Shown here: piece after piece, positions 9,410 to 18,491 of the stretch
How the letters are laid out: every line of letters begins with the position of its first letter
Numbering within the stretch: the first letter of the stretch is position 1
Assembly (NCBI GenBank): GCA_020628645.1
Contig: JAHDES010000028.1
Coordinates: 8,059 to 72,058 of the forward strand
Origin: Saprospiraceae bacterium
GTDB lineage: Bacteria > Bacteroidota > Bacteroidia > Chitinophagales > Saprospiraceae
DNA length: 64,000 nucleotides
Direction of reading: 5' to 3'
Translations under genes and position numbers: made by a program
The notes under the pieces: model-generated
Database searches by the model: none
Seen by the model: the letters and a program-made list of their open reading frames with translations, nothing else
Told to the model about the DNA's origin: nothing

Positions 9410-9448
9410 CCACAAATTAGGGTGATTCCCTAATTTGTGGATTTTTTT
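9410..9448 (+). terminator. intrinsic terminator/attenuator between acpP and fabF
   Basis: Perfect 13-bp stem CCACAAATTAGGG (9410-9422) / CCCTAATTTGTGG (9428-9440) with loop TGATT, followed by ATTTTTTT. It lies 51 bp after acpP and 20 bp before fabF on the coding strand. Confidence 0.85.
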
Positions 9449-9468
9449 CTCTCCTAATAATTTCCATT

Positions 9469-10716
9469 ATGAAGCGAGTTGTTGTCACTGGTATAGGCGC
9501 AATCACTCCTATTGGTAATACGATAGCATCTTATCTTGAAAGTTTACAACAAGGACGAAGTGGTGCTGCTCCCATTACACTCTTTGATGTAGCGAAATTT
9601 AAAACTCAATTTGCCTGCGAAGTCAAAGGTTTCGATGTAAAAAAACACATTGATCGTAAAGAAGCTCGGCGAATGGATCGTTTTACTCAACTAGCAATGG
9701 TAGCTGTAGATGAAGCATTTGAAGATGCAGGTCTTGATGTAGAACAACTCAATTTAGATCGAGCAGGCGTCATCTGGGGATCTGGTATTGGTGGCTTAGG
9801 TACATTAGAGTCTGACGTATTAAACTTTGCGAATGGCGATGGTACTCCTCGCTATAGCCCGTTTATGGTTCCTAAAATGATATCTGATATTGCACCTGGG
9901 CTAATCTCTATTAAATATGGATTTAGAGGAGTCAATTATGCAACCGTTTCTGCTTGTGCATCAGCTAGTCATGCAATAAGCAATGCCGTAGATAATATTC
10001 GTTTAGGTCGAGCAGATGTCATTATCACTGGAGGTTCTGAAGCAGTTATCACCTATTCTGGCATAGCTGGCTTTAATGCCATGAAAGCGCTATCTACGCG
10101 TAATGATGACCCACAAACCGCCTCACGTCCATTTGATTTAGATCGAGATGGATTTGTGATGGGAGAAGGAAGCGGTGCATTGATTTTGGAGGAGTATGAA
10201 CACGCCAAAAAGCGAGGAGCAAAAATATATGCAGAAGTAGCAGGTTGTGGCGCGACTGCTGATGCCCATCATATTACTGCACCTCATCCAGAAGGTTTGG
10301 GTGCAAAAAATGTGATGCAATTGGCATTAGCTGATGCAAAAATGAATCCTGAAGACATAAGTTACGTAAATGTACACGGAACATCCACCCCGCTAGGCGA
10401 TATTGCTGAAACAAAAGCGATTCAGCATGTCTTTGGAGAACATGCCTATGATCTAAATATTAGCTCCACTAAATCCATGACTGGACACTTATTGGGAGCA
10501 GCAGGAGCAGTAGAAGCTTTAGCCGGAATATTAGCTATCACGCATAATTTCATTCCGCCAACAATCAATCACTTTACGGATGATCCAGCACTCGACCCTA
10601 AGTTGAATTTTACATTCAACACTGCCCAAGAAAGAAAAGTAAATGCCGTACTATCCAATACATTTGGTTTTGGCGGTCACAATTCGTCCGTTATTTTTAA
10701 ACGATTTGAAGTATAA
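9469..10716 (+). CDS. fabF: beta-ketoacyl-ACP synthase II
   Basis: Condenses malonyl-ACP with an acyl-ACP to lengthen fatty acids. The Cys-His-His triad of the FabF/FabB thiolase fold is visible: C163 in TVSACASASHAI, H303 in NVHGTSTPLGD and H340 in SMTGHLLGAAGA. The length (415 aa) and the C-terminal NTFGFGGHNSSVIFK motif match FabF. It is downstream of acpP but separated from it by a terminator-like hairpin. An AT-only hairpin with a T-tract follows its stop. Confidence 0.98.
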   Translation: MKRVVVTGIGAITPIGNTIASYLESLQQGRSGAAPITLFDVAKFKTQFACEVKGFDVKKHIDRKEARRMDRFTQLAMVAVDEAFEDAGLDVEQLNLDRAGVIWGSGIGGLGTLESDVLNFANGDGTPRYSPFMVPKMISDIAPGLISIKYGFRGVNYATVSACASASHAISNAVDNIRLGRADVIITGGSEAVITYSGIAGFNAMKALSTRNDDPQTASRPFDLDRDGFVMGEGSGALILEEYEHAKKRGAKIYAEVAGCGATADAHHITAPHPEGLGAKNVMQLALADAKMNPEDISYVNVHGTSTPLGDIAETKAIQHVFGEHAYDLNISSTKSMTGHLLGAAGAVEALAGILAITHNFIPPTINHFTDDPALDPKLNFTFNTAQERKVNAVLSNTFGFGGHNSSVIFKRFEV

Positions 10717-10723
10717 CCAGAGA

Positions 10724-10751
10724 AAATTATAAATATTTATAATTTTTTTTT
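10724..10751 (+). terminator. AT-rich hairpin terminator after fabF
   Basis: AAATTATAAA (10724-10733) pairs with TTTATAATTT (10736-10745), followed by a run of T to 10751. The stem contains no G or C, so it is weaker than a normal intrinsic terminator, but its position eight bases after the fabF stop fits the role. Confidence 0.5.
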
Positions 10752-10995
10752 ACTATAAATAAATATAATGCTATTGAGATAAGTATAAATGGTAGTATAC
10801 TACTTGTTTGAACGTTAAATAATTCAATAGATTAATTAAAATATTGATCTTTTTGATTGCACCTAATATCGGTAGCGAAGGGTAAATCAACTCTCCGCCA
10901 TCGAATTGCTTTCAATAATTGTAACAGTATTTTAATTAATTACATTTCTATTTGTCCGTTCTTCCAATTAATTACTTATCCAAGTAGCATTGTTT

Positions 10996-11133
10996 TAACT
11001 ATCAAGACAGAATAATAAGAATGCCCTGTTAGTGTTGTTTGACACTACAACAGCTAGTTCTGTATGGACTTGTCTATTTGAACAATCCAATACTAGCTTT
11101 TATAACAAACGTATTCTTAACAAATGATAGTTA
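10996..11133 (+). ncRNA. candidate structured RNA / leader upstream of rnc
   Basis: Nested pairings form a branched fold. P1: TAACTATCA (10996-11004) with TGATAGTTA (11125-11133). P2: TAAGAATGC (11016-11024) with GTATTCTTA (11111-11119), one G-U. P3: CTGTTAGTGT (11026-11035) with ACACT and AACAG (11042-11046, 11049-11053). P4: CTAGT (11054-11058) with ACTAG (11092-11096), continued by TGGA-TTGT (11065-11068, 11070-11073) with ACAATCCA (11082-11089). It ends 60 bp before the rnc start codon. The rest of the 477-bp gap 10717-11193 shows no gene. The strand is assumed from rnc. The family is unknown to me. Confidence 0.45.
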
Positions 11134-11193
11134 TACTTCTATCTTTTTGCGCGCTTGAGTCATGACCACTCAACTAAATACGACTGACATTAA

Positions 11194-11928
11194 ATGAAAT
11201 GGATTTTTAGATTTTACAATTATTTTCTTTCTACAGATAAGGATTTTGCGCGGCGATTACGTCGTTTATTGGGATTTACTCCTGTTAATCTCACCTTATT
11301 CAAATTAGCCTTTGCTCATAAATCAACTATTTCGGATAAAACTTATGCGATTCAAAATAATGAACGACTAGAGTATTTGGGAGATGCTGTTTTAGGAACA
11401 ATAGTAGCAGAATATCTTTTTAAGAAGTATCCCAATGGCAATGAAGGCTTTTTGACCAAAATGCGCTCTAAAATTGTCCAACGTAAATCGCTCAATACAA
11501 TTGGTGACAAAATGGGCTTGGATATGATCTTGGCAGAATATAATAATACACGCCTTAGTCGATCTATGCTTGGTAATGCTGTAGAAGCTCTCGTAGGAGC
11601 TGTATATCTTGAACAAGGATATAGCCGAACTAAACGATATGTTATACGCAAGATTCTCCGTAATTATGTTGATATACATGAGCTCGAACATTTCGATGAT
11701 AATTACAAAAGTCAATTATTGGAATGGTGTCAAAAAAATGGGCAAACTGTTAGTTATAAAGTATTAGCTCGATATAAGTTTGAAAAACGCGATCGTTTTA
11801 AGGTAGCCGTTTTAGTGGATGGAAAAAAATTAGCAACAGCAGATGATTTTAATAAAAAATCTGCCGAACAAACTGCCTCTGAACGGGCTATGCAAAGCCT
11901 TGGATTAACGGCTGAAAAAGCCTCATAA
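11194..11928 (+). CDS. rnc: ribonuclease III
   Basis: Cleaves double-stranded RNA in rRNA and mRNA processing. The catalytic signature NERLEYLGDAVLG holds E60 and D64, and the second site is NAVEALVGAVYLE with E131. A double-stranded RNA-binding domain covers about residues 168-240, with the terminal pattern KKSAEQTASERAMQSLG. The 244-aa length is usual for the family. The SWIM gene follows after 10 bp, so they are probably cotranscribed. The region just upstream folds into a multi-helix structure; RNase III regulating its own mRNA through a leader hairpin is known in E. coli and is possible here (inference). Confidence 0.97.
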   Translation: MKWIFRFYNYFLSTDKDFARRLRRLLGFTPVNLTLFKLAFAHKSTISDKTYAIQNNERLEYLGDAVLGTIVAEYLFKKYPNGNEGFLTKMRSKIVQRKSLNTIGDKMGLDMILAEYNNTRLSRSMLGNAVEALVGAVYLEQGYSRTKRYVIRKILRNYVDIHELEHFDDNYKSQLLEWCQKNGQTVSYKVLARYKFEKRDRFKVAVLVDGKKLATADDFNKKSAEQTASERAMQSLGLTAEKAS

Positions 11929-11938
11929 GATAACTATT

Positions 11939-13243
11939 TTGATTCGCTCCAAAAACGATATTCTCGCGCTTGCCCCCGACCCAATAACGCGTCGATTTGC
12001 CTATAGTTTTGCCCGTCCCAATCAATGGGTAGAACTAGAAGGAAACGAAAATATTCTATGGGGAAAATGTCGCACTCAAAAATCTTCCTATAATTGCCGA
12101 ATTTCATTTAAACCACAAAAATTTTATTGCAGTTGTAAAAATAAACTCCCGTGTAGGCATCTACTGGGGCTTCTCTTCATCTACCTCCAACAATCCGATT
12201 CATTTAGAATTACATACGATCTACCTCAAGAAATTCAAGCTTGGCTCAAAGATGAACAAGTTATCACCAAAAAAACAGTAGATCCTGAACGTGAAGCTCT
12301 CAATCGCCAAATTCGTTTAAAAAATTGGGAAAAGCGTATGGAAATGATGGCGGCTGGTTTAGATGATTTGGAAATCTGGCTACAAGATGTCATTCGGCAA
12401 GGATTAGCAGAATTAGAACAACAAACGCCTGAGTTTTGGACAGGCATCGCTGCCAGAATGGTAGATGCTAAACTTGGAAGTATTGCTCGTAGGTTACGTC
12501 TTTTACCTGAGCTCATCACAACTCGAAACAACTGGCATGAGGAAGTACTTCAAGTGCTTGGCGAAATCTATTTATTACTAAAAGGATTTCGTCAAATGGA
12601 AAAACTCCCTGATCCACTACAAAAAGAACTCCTCAATCTTGCTGGTGTTAATCAAAAAAAAGAGGAGCTGCTCAAAGAAGAAGCCATCAGTGATCAATGG
12701 CTCATTACAGGAATTGTAGAAACTCAGGAAGAACAGTTACGTTTGCGTAGAACTTGGCTTTTAGGTAGAAAAACAAAACAATGGGCCTTGGTACTTGATT
12801 ATGTATGGGGACAAATGGATTTCCCTACTTCTTGGAAAATGGGACAACTTTTAGCAGCAGAAGTCATTTATTATCAGGCAGCTTATCCATTACGGGTTTT
12901 AATTAAAAAACATCAAGTTGTAGAACACTCCATTAAACAATTATCTGCTTATCCTAATCATACTGCTTTTTTTAGTGTTTATGCGAAAGCCATTGCTGCT
13001 AATCCGTGGTTACGTGATTTTCCTTATTGTGTGAAATCCGTAATTCCCATTTTAGAAAATGGACAATTGTATTTACAAGATGAAGACAACTTTCTATTAC
13101 CTATCTCTTGCAATGAAACCTTAAAGTGGCAACTCTTAGCTTTGAGTGGTGGTTTTCCCATACGAATATTTGGAGAATGGACTGGTGAAGCTCTATCTCC
13201 TTTAAGTGCCTTGGTAGATGGACGATTGGTAGAACTTTCCTGA
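11939..13243 (+). CDS. SWIM zinc-finger protein
   Basis: The SWIM motif CxC-x5-CxH is seen as C64, C66, C72 and H74, within FYCSCKNKLPCRHLLGL. The N-terminus (ILALAPDPITRRFAYSFA...W) and the 434-aa length match a bacterial SWIM-domain family of unknown function. In other genomes this family is often near MoxR/VWA-type genes, but none are seen here. The remainder is helical, with no enzyme motif recognised. The start is a TTG ten bases after the rnc stop; no ATG near it gives the conserved N-terminus. Translational coupling with rnc is likely. Confidence 0.85.
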   Translation: MIRSKNDILALAPDPITRRFAYSFARPNQWVELEGNENILWGKCRTQKSSYNCRISFKPQKFYCSCKNKLPCRHLLGLLFIYLQQSDSFRITYDLPQEIQAWLKDEQVITKKTVDPEREALNRQIRLKNWEKRMEMMAAGLDDLEIWLQDVIRQGLAELEQQTPEFWTGIAARMVDAKLGSIARRLRLLPELITTRNNWHEEVLQVLGEIYLLLKGFRQMEKLPDPLQKELLNLAGVNQKKEELLKEEAISDQWLITGIVETQEEQLRLRRTWLLGRKTKQWALVLDYVWGQMDFPTSWKMGQLLAAEVIYYQAAYPLRVLIKKHQVVEHSIKQLSAYPNHTAFFSVYAKAIAANPWLRDFPYCVKSVIPILENGQLYLQDEDNFLLPISCNETLKWQLLALSGGFPIRIFGEWTGEALSPLSALVDGRLVELS

Positions 13244-13406
13244 TGAAAGAAAATCTTCTAAATAAAGCAATCCTACTTTCCTTTCGTCTAAAAAACTCCT
13301 AAAATCATCTATTAGTACAGCATTTATTTATTTTTTCATGTAAATTGAAATAACTATTGAGAAATACATAGCTCTTTGAGCTTACAAATTATGAACTACA
13401 CCAATC

Positions 13407-14000
13407 ATGGTCATTGATATAATCTTTGTTGTGGTATTTATCTATGGATTTTACGTGGGTTATTCTCGCGGAATTATTTCAACAGTATTTACCATTTTAT
13501 CTTTCCTTTTTGGCTTTATTGCTGCTGTTCGCTTTACAGATGCGATGACTGATTTTCTCACTACTGCCTTTAATGACAATAGTCCTTTGTGGTATATTGC
13601 AGGTTTTCTAGCTACATTTCTAATTGCCATGTTAGCTATACGTATGTTTGCTAGGGGATTAGAAGGAATTCTTCAAACGGTACAAATTAATTTTATCAAC
13701 CAAATTGCGGGTGGCGCATTATTTGGAGGATTAATGATTTATTTATACAGTGTTGTCTTAGGTTTCTATAATGCAACAAATCCACTTAGTCCTGCCATAA
13801 AAAAAGAGTCTATTAGTTACCAATACATCCAACATTTCCCTGGGCAAGCTAAACAAGTTGGAGAATGGGCCTACCCACACTTGCAAGAATTTTGGCATAA
13901 ATCAATGGATGCTTTTGATCGCTTGGAAGAAATGAGTGAAGTAGAAGAAAACAGTTCTATCTTTGATATTGAAGAAGAAAGCACTGAAGAAAAACAATAA
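13407..14000 (+). CDS. CvpA family membrane protein
   Basis: The 197-residue protein has four hydrophobic segments in about the first 125 residues. Its opening pattern (IDIIFVVVFIYGFYVGYSRGII) is typical of CvpA, the colicin V production protein family, now linked mainly to envelope stress. The C-terminus is acidic and hydrophilic (from about residue 170) and probably cytoplasmic. The gene stands alone between the SWIM gene (163 bp away) and the DUF4832 gene (68 bp away). Regulation is not evident. Confidence 0.88.
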   Translation: MVIDIIFVVVFIYGFYVGYSRGIISTVFTILSFLFGFIAAVRFTDAMTDFLTTAFNDNSPLWYIAGFLATFLIAMLAIRMFARGLEGILQTVQINFINQIAGGALFGGLMIYLYSVVLGFYNATNPLSPAIKKESISYQYIQHFPGQAKQVGEWAYPHLQEFWHKSMDAFDRLEEMSEVEENSSIFDIEEESTEEKQ

Positions 14001-14068
14001 TTTTGCTCCTTCTCTTTTAAATATTTCCTATCTTGATGTAAAATTTACACCCAAAAATCATAGGAAAC

Positions 14069-15820
14069 ATGAAGAGAATAATTATCCTAGGCATTTTATG
14101 CTTGGCTTTATCTTTAGGCCTCTTTGCTCAAACTACTACTATTAATTATACGGTATCTTCTGCCGATATTCTCAATCCTGAACGGGGTTTTTATACGCCT
14201 ACCATCACTTATGCAAGCAATTATGACGCGCTAAGTTCTTCTTATTTAAATACCTTACAAAATTCACATACGCCTTTCAATGCCAATTATCAAGTGACGA
14301 CCACATTGGTATTTCGTTATTTTGTATTAGATGATTTTGTTGGAACAGATATTATTTCCAATGATTTTTTAAGCAATATGCAAGCTGATTTTGATGCGAT
14401 ACGCGATGCTGGCATGAAAGCAATCATTCGTTATTCTTATGTCAACTCCCCCAATACAGGTGCTTGTGGTAGCTGGATTTGCCCACCTTATGGCGATGCC
14501 CCTAAAAGTAGAATTTTTGCGCATATCAATCAACTTAAGCCTTATTGGGAAGCAAATAAAGATATCATCACTGCTTTTCAAATGGGATTCATTGGTGTCT
14601 GGGGTGAAAATTATTACACAGATTATTTTGGAGATGCTTCTCAATCGCCTTTTATTCTTACAAATACCAATTGGCAAGATCGAAATGATGTGCTTGACTC
14701 CCTTCTCCATGCCACTCCTATAGAACGCATGGTACAAGCACGTTATCCTCAATTGAAACAACGCCTAGTGTATGGCATTAGCGCACCTACAAATTCTGCT
14801 GCTTTGACCGCTGCTGAAGCCCATCAACCCACACACAAAGCTCGAATTGGTTTTCACAATGATTGTTTTTTAGCGAGTGATACTGATTTTGGCACTTATA
14901 ATGATTATGGCCCGCCTGTTTCTATGTCGGATACTAGCAATTTAAAACCCTATTTAGCCAATGACACTAAATATGTTGTCATGGGGGGTGAAACGTGTAG
15001 TAATAATGATACGGATGACGATTGCGCTTTTGAAGGTGGACGAGCAGATACGGAATTAAAACGGTTTCATTATTCTTATTTAAATTCAGCATACAATAAT
15101 CCTGATGTCAATAATGATTGGACAGGAATTTGTATGGAAGATATAAAGAAAAATTTAGGCTATCGTTTTGTTTTACAATCTGGTACATTCACCAATGAAG
15201 TCCAAGCTGGTCAGAGTATTTCTATTAGTATTGATTTAGAAAATGAAGGTTATGCTGCTCCTTATAATAAACGAGGTTTGGAATTAGTATTAAGAAATAC
15301 TGCTACAGGTGCTACTTATTTTGCGCCCCTTCAAGCTGATCCTCGTTTATGGTTAGCAGGTAGTCATACCATTAATGAACATCTTTGTATTCCTGCCACC
15401 CTACCAAATGGCAATTATGCGTTGCTATTAAATTTGCCAGATCCCATGCCTACCTTATTCAACTTGCCTGATTATTCCATTCGTTTTGCTAATACAGGAG
15501 TTTGGGAAGCCAGTACGGGTTATAATGATTTAGGGCATACTTTGGTGGTTAATTCTACAGCAAATGAATCTATTTGTTCTGGAGAAAATCTATTTCTATC
15601 TATGAGTAAGTATGATCCTGATTATTGCGAGGCTCTTTTAACCATCAATAATGCCATTACTACTGATATTTATGTTGCTCAAGATCAAATCTTGTCTAAT
15701 GGAACAGTTAACATGAGTGAAATCGTTTATTTCCAAGCAGGACAAGAAATTCAATTAGAAGAGGGATTTGAGGTACAATTAGGTGCTTTATTTCATGCAC
15801 TTATTGAGTCTTGTCAGTAA
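14069..15820 (+). CDS. secreted DUF4874/DUF4832 protein with coathanger-type C-terminal domain
   Basis: A signal peptide (1-20, cut before QTTT) is followed by DUF4874 (about 30-200), with NPERGFY, the segment LVFRYFVLDDF and FQMGFIGVWGENYYTDYFG. Next comes DUF4832 (about 215-480), with RIGFHNDCFLASDTDFGTY and the GGETC motif. Members look like extracellular glycan-binding or glycosidase-like proteins, but no activity is established. The last roughly 80 residues (VAQDQILSNGTVNMSEIVYFQAG and following, ending LIESC) match what Saprospiraceae annotations call a 3-coathanger stack domain, probably a secretion or surface module. The stop overlaps the convergent kinase gene by seven bases. Confidence 0.87.
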   Translation: MKRIIILGILCLALSLGLFAQTTTINYTVSSADILNPERGFYTPTITYASNYDALSSSYLNTLQNSHTPFNANYQVTTTLVFRYFVLDDFVGTDIISNDFLSNMQADFDAIRDAGMKAIIRYSYVNSPNTGACGSWICPPYGDAPKSRIFAHINQLKPYWEANKDIITAFQMGFIGVWGENYYTDYFGDASQSPFILTNTNWQDRNDVLDSLLHATPIERMVQARYPQLKQRLVYGISAPTNSAALTAAEAHQPTHKARIGFHNDCFLASDTDFGTYNDYGPPVSMSDTSNLKPYLANDTKYVVMGGETCSNNDTDDDCAFEGGRADTELKRFHYSYLNSAYNNPDVNNDWTGICMEDIKKNLGYRFVLQSGTFTNEVQAGQSISISIDLENEGYAAPYNKRGLELVLRNTATGATYFAPLQADPRLWLAGSHTINEHLCIPATLPNGNYALLLNLPDPMPTLFNLPDYSIRFANTGVWEASTGYNDLGHTLVVNSTANESICSGENLFLSMSKYDPDYCEALLTINNAITTDIYVAQDQILSNGTVNMSEIVYFQAGQEIQLEEGFEVQLGALFHALIESCQ

Positions 15821-18030
15821 GAATTAGTGGCTACATTTTTTTGAGGAATGTATTGGTTAATTTTTTGGTATAATTTTTCTGGAACAAAAGGTTTTGTTAC
15901 AAAATCATCTAGACCTGCTTCAATCGCTTCGTCTTTAACTTCTAAAACTGCGGAAGCTGTCAATGCTATAATGGGTAATTGTAGATATTTTCCTTTCATG
16001 GATCGAATAACCTTAGTCGCCTCTACCCCATTCATTACGGGCATTTGTAAATCCATCAAAACCACGTGATAATCTTTTTCCTTGACCAAATCAACAGCAA
16101 TCTGACCATTATCTGCTATATCTACTTCTAGCCCCCATTTTCGTAAAAAATTCATGGTTACTTTTTGGTTAATAAGATTATCTTCTACTAATAATAATTT
16201 TATACCTAGCAAAGAATCCGTTAAATTAGCAGGTAACTCTTTTTCTATCACCTCTGTTTCAACGGCAGTATCACATGCTGTACAACGATCAAATTTTAAA
16301 GAAAATTCAAAGGTAGATCCTTGCCCCAATATACTTGAGACTTGAATAGAGCTACCTTGCAATGCCAATAATTCTTTGGTAATTGCCAGCCCTAAACCTG
16401 TCCCTTGACGGATGGTTTCATCACTTACTTGAGAAAAATCTTCAAAAATGGAATCTAGTTTTTCTTCGGGTATTCCTATCCCTGTATCTTTTACTTCAAA
16501 ATGAAGCAGCACTTGCTGATCCATTTCTTCTTTTACAGATATACTCAATACCACTTTTCCTTCATCGGTGAATTTCACCGCATTACCCACTAAATTATTG
16601 AGTACCTGTGTCAAGCGTAAAGCATCACCTTTTATAAATCGGGGTACATTTGGAGCAAGATTAAGAACTAAATCAACTTCTTTTTCTTGCGCCTGACTAC
16701 CCAAACCATGATGAATCGTTTGAGTAACCTGATGAAGATTAAAACGTATTTGTCGAAACTCAATTTTACCTGCTTCAATTTTACTAAAATCCAGAATATC
16801 ATTAATAAGCCCCAATAAATTTTCAGCTGAAAACTTTAAAGTACTCAAATGATCCTGTTGATCTTCTCGTGGATTTTCTTGCATCAAAATATGGATCAAA
16901 GCAATCACCGCATTCATCGGCGTACGAATTTCGTGACTCATGGACGAGAGAAACTGTGCTTTAACTCTTGATGCTGCAATCGCTTTTTCTTTGGCTTCTA
17001 CTAGTTCTTGTTTAATCTGTCGATCTTCCGTTATGTCCCTTGCAATACACATCGAATCTTGTAGATTTCCCTTTTCATCAAAAGTCATATTGACCCGTTG
17101 TCCAAGCCATATTAGTCCTCCATCTTTACAAATAAAGGGAAATTCTCGATAGGTGGTACTGATTTGATTTTGAATTTGATTGGTATAAAAAGCAAGATGA
17201 TCTTTATGATATTCCTTTGGAACAGGATCCAAAAAATTCATATCTAAAATTTCTTGATTGTTAAAGCCCGATTTACGGCACATGGCAGGATTCGTAAAAA
17301 TCAAATTCCCCTTACCATCTATTTGATAAATCAAATCATCTACTCCATCGACTAAGTTTTTATACCTTGAGCGACTTTTTTCTAGTTCTTGATTTAATCG
17401 ACTTTCTTTATTGAGTACCGTTAAAATTTTGTTTTCAATTTTATCTTTATTTTTAATATACTCAATTATTACATTGTAAATAATGAATAGTGGGATTGCA
17501 AACCGTAGTGGAGTAAGTATAACGGCATCTTGCTGGCCAACAAAATCAAAGACTTGTGGTACATTAAAGAGATTAATTTCAAATTGTTTAAAAAAAACAA
17601 CTAAGGAGATATTTATTATACTGATTATCGCATATCCTAAAGCCCAATTCTTATCTAATACGAAACTTGCAATCATTACAATCACAATATACCATACTCC
17701 TATACCAAGCAGATTAGGTACATTTAAGGCAATATGAATGGCTGCAGCGCACAAGAAAGTAGCCGATAATGCTATCTTGGTAGCAAATCTATAGTCTCTT
17801 TTGTATTTTATAATAAAAGGAGCAGCAAAGGTGGCGAGAACGGCACAAACATTAAGAAAAATGACAATATTGCCGAATACCAATACACTAGGCACCATCA
17901 TCAATAGCATGATTCCTTTAAAAACACTCACTCGAAATGCTAAACCGACTTTAATTTGTTCTAGGTAATCTTCAGTTGAAGCAATATAATCTCCTAGAAA
18001 CCAGCTTGATATGTAATTCAAATATTTCAC
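15814..18030 (-). CDS. membrane-bound hybrid histidine kinase with PAS and receiver domains
   Basis: Several membrane helices occupy about residues 35-195. A PAS domain follows (about 215-335, with LIYQIDGKGNLIFTNPAMC). HisKA carries H366 in SSMSHEIRTPMNAV. The HATPase domain has the N box (NNLVGNAVKFTDEG) and G boxes (DTGIGIPEE, GTGLGLAITKELL). A C-terminal receiver has D660 in VVLMDLQMPVMNG and its lysine in VTKPF. It should autophosphorylate and relay phosphate internally, then to a separate HPt or regulator that is not in this window. No output domain is present. It lies divergent from the mntR-like gene, with 461 bp between start codons. Confidence 0.93.
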   Translation of the reverse strand: MKYLNYISSWFLGDYIASTEDYLEQIKVGLAFRVSVFKGIMLLMMVPSVLVFGNIVIFLNVCAVLATFAAPFIIKYKRDYRFATKIALSATFLCAAAIHIALNVPNLLGIGVWYIVIVMIASFVLDKNWALGYAIISIINISLVVFFKQFEINLFNVPQVFDFVGQQDAVILTPLRFAIPLFIIYNVIIEYIKNKDKIENKILTVLNKESRLNQELEKSRSRYKNLVDGVDDLIYQIDGKGNLIFTNPAMCRKSGFNNQEILDMNFLDPVPKEYHKDHLAFYTNQIQNQISTTYREFPFICKDGGLIWLGQRVNMTFDEKGNLQDSMCIARDITEDRQIKQELVEAKEKAIAASRVKAQFLSSMSHEIRTPMNAVIALIHILMQENPREDQQDHLSTLKFSAENLLGLINDILDFSKIEAGKIEFRQIRFNLHQVTQTIHHGLGSQAQEKEVDLVLNLAPNVPRFIKGDALRLTQVLNNLVGNAVKFTDEGKVVLSISVKEEMDQQVLLHFEVKDTGIGIPEEKLDSIFEDFSQVSDETIRQGTGLGLAITKELLALQGSSIQVSSILGQGSTFEFSLKFDRCTACDTAVETEVIEKELPANLTDSLLGIKLLLVEDNLINQKVTMNFLRKWGLEVDIADNGQIAVDLVKEKDYHVVLMDLQMPVMNGVEATKVIRSMKGKYLQLPIIALTASAVLEVKDEAIEAGLDDFVTKPFVPEKLYQKINQYIPQKNVATNSY

Positions 18031-18439
18031 AATAATAAAGATGTTTCACATGCATGCTTACTGTTGTGTGTTATAGTTTGGATAATACTTTTTAAAGTAA
18101 AAATCGAAATCAACTAGCAGAGATAGGTAATAGAAGAGAGGAGCATCAAGGCAAGTTTACAATTTTAAAAAATTCGAATTATTTTAACAGAATATTTGAA
18201 AATTATTAAAGTAAACCCTTTTTCATGTCATAATTTGTATAAAACATGTAATAAATTATTTCAATAATATTGCTTTATGTGACATTAAAAATAGTTAACT
18301 AGTTGTACTAATCATATTAAAATACAACTAGAATTTAAATTAAAAAAAAGGAATAATATTGAATTCCGTATCAATATAAAATTACAGTTCTATTATAAAG
18401 TTGAACAAAAAAATAATTTTGAAATTTATTGAAAAATTA
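18031..18439. other. AT-rich divergent intergenic region
   Basis: About 410 bp between the hybrid kinase start and the metal-regulator operator. It is very AT-rich with short poly-A and poly-T runs. I see no coding frame, no convincing hairpin terminator and no repeat. It presumably holds the kinase promoter, which I cannot place. Confidence 0.6.
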
Positions 18440-18473
18440 TTTTAGATTAGTCTAAAAATTTTTATTACCTTTG
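18440..18473 (+). promoter_or_regulatory. promoter with overlapping palindromic operator of the DtxR-family gene
   Basis: TTTTAGA-TTAG-TCTAAAA (18440-18457) is an 18-bp palindrome of the kind bound by DtxR/MntR/IdeR dimers. A perfect -7 box TACCTTTG follows at 18466-18473. A TTAG at 18442-18445, 20 bp upstream of that box, would be the -33 element and lies inside the palindrome. A bound repressor would therefore block the promoter. The predicted start near 18480 is only about 12 nt before ATG 18492. Confidence 0.65.
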
Positions 18474-18491
18474 TATAAAAGTAATTTAATC

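Noticed and set aside
18471-18491. TTG at 18471 as start of the DtxR-family gene.
   Set aside because: It overlaps the last bases of a perfect -7 box, so transcription begins downstream of it; ATG 18492 fits the family N-terminus.
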